The translations under genes were made by a program, and so were the position numbers. A stretch of DNA of 64,000 nt from Trichoplusia ni (Eukaryota; Arthropoda; Insecta; Lepidoptera; Noctuidae), in contig NC_039479.1 in NCBI RefSeq assembly GCF_003590095.1, forward strand, positions 2,170,001-2,234,000, in the 5' to 3' direction. Every line of letters begins with the position of its first letter. Within the stretch, counting starts at the first letter, position 1. Below are positions 63,170-64,000 of the stretch, one piece after another. Below the pieces are notes generated by a model. The model was given only the letters and a program-made list of their open reading frames with translations. It was not told where the DNA came from and did not search any database.

Positions 63170-63765
63170 TAATGTATGAATATTAAACAGTACTTTTCAA
63201 TATCGTATCTTATTTAAGAATATCAACTTTTATTACGACTTTAATGAAATCCGAAAGCTTCATAACTAATTTCAAAGTTACACCGATATTAACAGGAAAA
63301 TCTACGGAATAAAAATAATCTTGACCTTTGACATCTATCTTACTTTGACCTTTCCAACTTTAATATCCTTAATGAGTCCCGCAAAATGACGAGGTCTCAA
63401 ATAAATTAATGAATAATTTCACAATTACCATGTGAAAGAGACCTCAACACTATTTGGACCTTTGCGGACCTTCTCTTTAAACAGAACTCTGGAGTTAAAT
63501 TATTTTGAAAGGTCAAGTGATGAATATTTGTTTATTTGTACGGCACTTGCTCAATTTAATCTATATTATTGAATCTACAAAGTTACACTTGTGTCATTGT
63601 ATTTGTCCCTTATTCTTGACTAGTAAAGATGAGCAGTACTCAGTTCCTTAGAGAACTGTAGTCATTACCAAACTTGTAAGTGTTTAACTTTCGATTCTCA
63701 TTGTTTTCTAATTCATAGCAAAGCATTGCTTAGCGAAGCTTATTCAATGGAAGAACGGAAATTTA

Positions 63766-63947
63766 ATCCTGGTGTCGCGAGGACTTTCACAAACAGTCAA
63801 GTCATATACACAAGAGACTAGACTCAGTAGAAGCATCCATGGAAAAGAACAACAAATCACTTGTCTTACGCGGACATCGATTGAGGACACGTCGCGCATA
63901 GTGGCTTTGGCGTGGTAACCTCAATCATTCGGCTATCCAAGCAGTCG
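63766..63947 (-). mobile_element. tRNA-derived SINE (second family)
   Basis: On the minus strand the head CTGCTTGGATAGCCGAATGA and GGTTACCACGCCAAAGCCAC is followed by the body and GTTTGTGAAAGTCCTCGCGA. The B box is mutated (TCAATCGATG). Confidence 0.6.
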
Positions 63948-64000
63948 GATAGTATCAGGAGGTTAGTAGTAGATATTTCTATGACTTTTTAAATTGATTT

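Larger units (their letters stand above)
56944..64000. other. Gene-free stretch upstream of the CSP gene
   Basis: AT-rich DNA with two SINEs, one Helitron-like element, one hairpin repeat and the GA array. A 60-residue minus frame at 58950-59132 starts with a signal-peptide-like segment but has no recognised family; the 75-residue frame at 59187-59414 is likewise unassigned. Confidence 0.55.

Noticed and set aside
1..64000. CRISPR array, telomeric TTAGG array or endogenous viral gene
   Set aside because: No regularly spaced identical repeats, no TTAGG runs, and no viral protein motif seen on either strand.

Overview
The window looks like AT-rich intergenic and intronic DNA of a moth (Lepidoptera, probably Noctuoidea; the species cannot be fixed from sequence alone). 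The evidence is two insect-type genes with canonical GT-AG introns and a dense load of repeats typical of Lepidoptera: Helitron-like elements with A|TC...CTAG|T ends, SINEs with tRNA-like or 5S-rRNA-like heads, 5'-truncated RTE-type LINE tails, and a dispersed GGGTTCCGT/CACCAGGCTG repeat. There are no bacterial operons, CRISPR arrays or rRNA genes, and no credible tRNA gene.

Two protein genes can be supported, both on the minus strand. (1) 17654-22304: a three-exon, 560-residue carboxylesterase-like protein with a signal peptide and a GPI-type C-terminal tail. The catalytic serine is replaced by glycine and the oxyanion-hole glycines are missing, so it is probably a non-catalytic surface or binding protein. 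(2) 54764-55591: a two-coding-exon, 121-residue chemosensory protein (CSP/OS-D family) with the four-cysteine pattern C-X6-C-X18-C-X2-C. A TATA box, an initiator and a short 5'-UTR exon with a good splice donor lie about 1.3 kb upstream (56847-56943).

Layout: 1-17.5 kb is gene-free with scattered SINE, LINE and Helitron-like fragments; 17.5-22.3 kb is the esterase-like gene; 22.3-54.7 kb is a 32-kb gene-free stretch with most of the repeats, including a 5S-headed SINE with a 14-bp target-site duplication, an RTE LINE end with a 10-bp duplication, and a candidate hAT-like MITE; 54.7-56.9 kb is the CSP gene; 57-64 kb is gene-free with SINEs, one more Helitron-like element and a 78-nt polypurine tract. 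The two genes are 32 kb apart and nothing shows that they act together; both products are predicted to be secreted or exposed at the cell surface.

The least explained signal is a family of about 50-bp imperfect palindromes (arms like GTGGGAGCGAGAC / GTCTCGCTCCCAC) with eight or nine diverged copies across the window. It could be a miniature hairpin transposon, but it carries no coding sequence and I cannot assign it to a known family.
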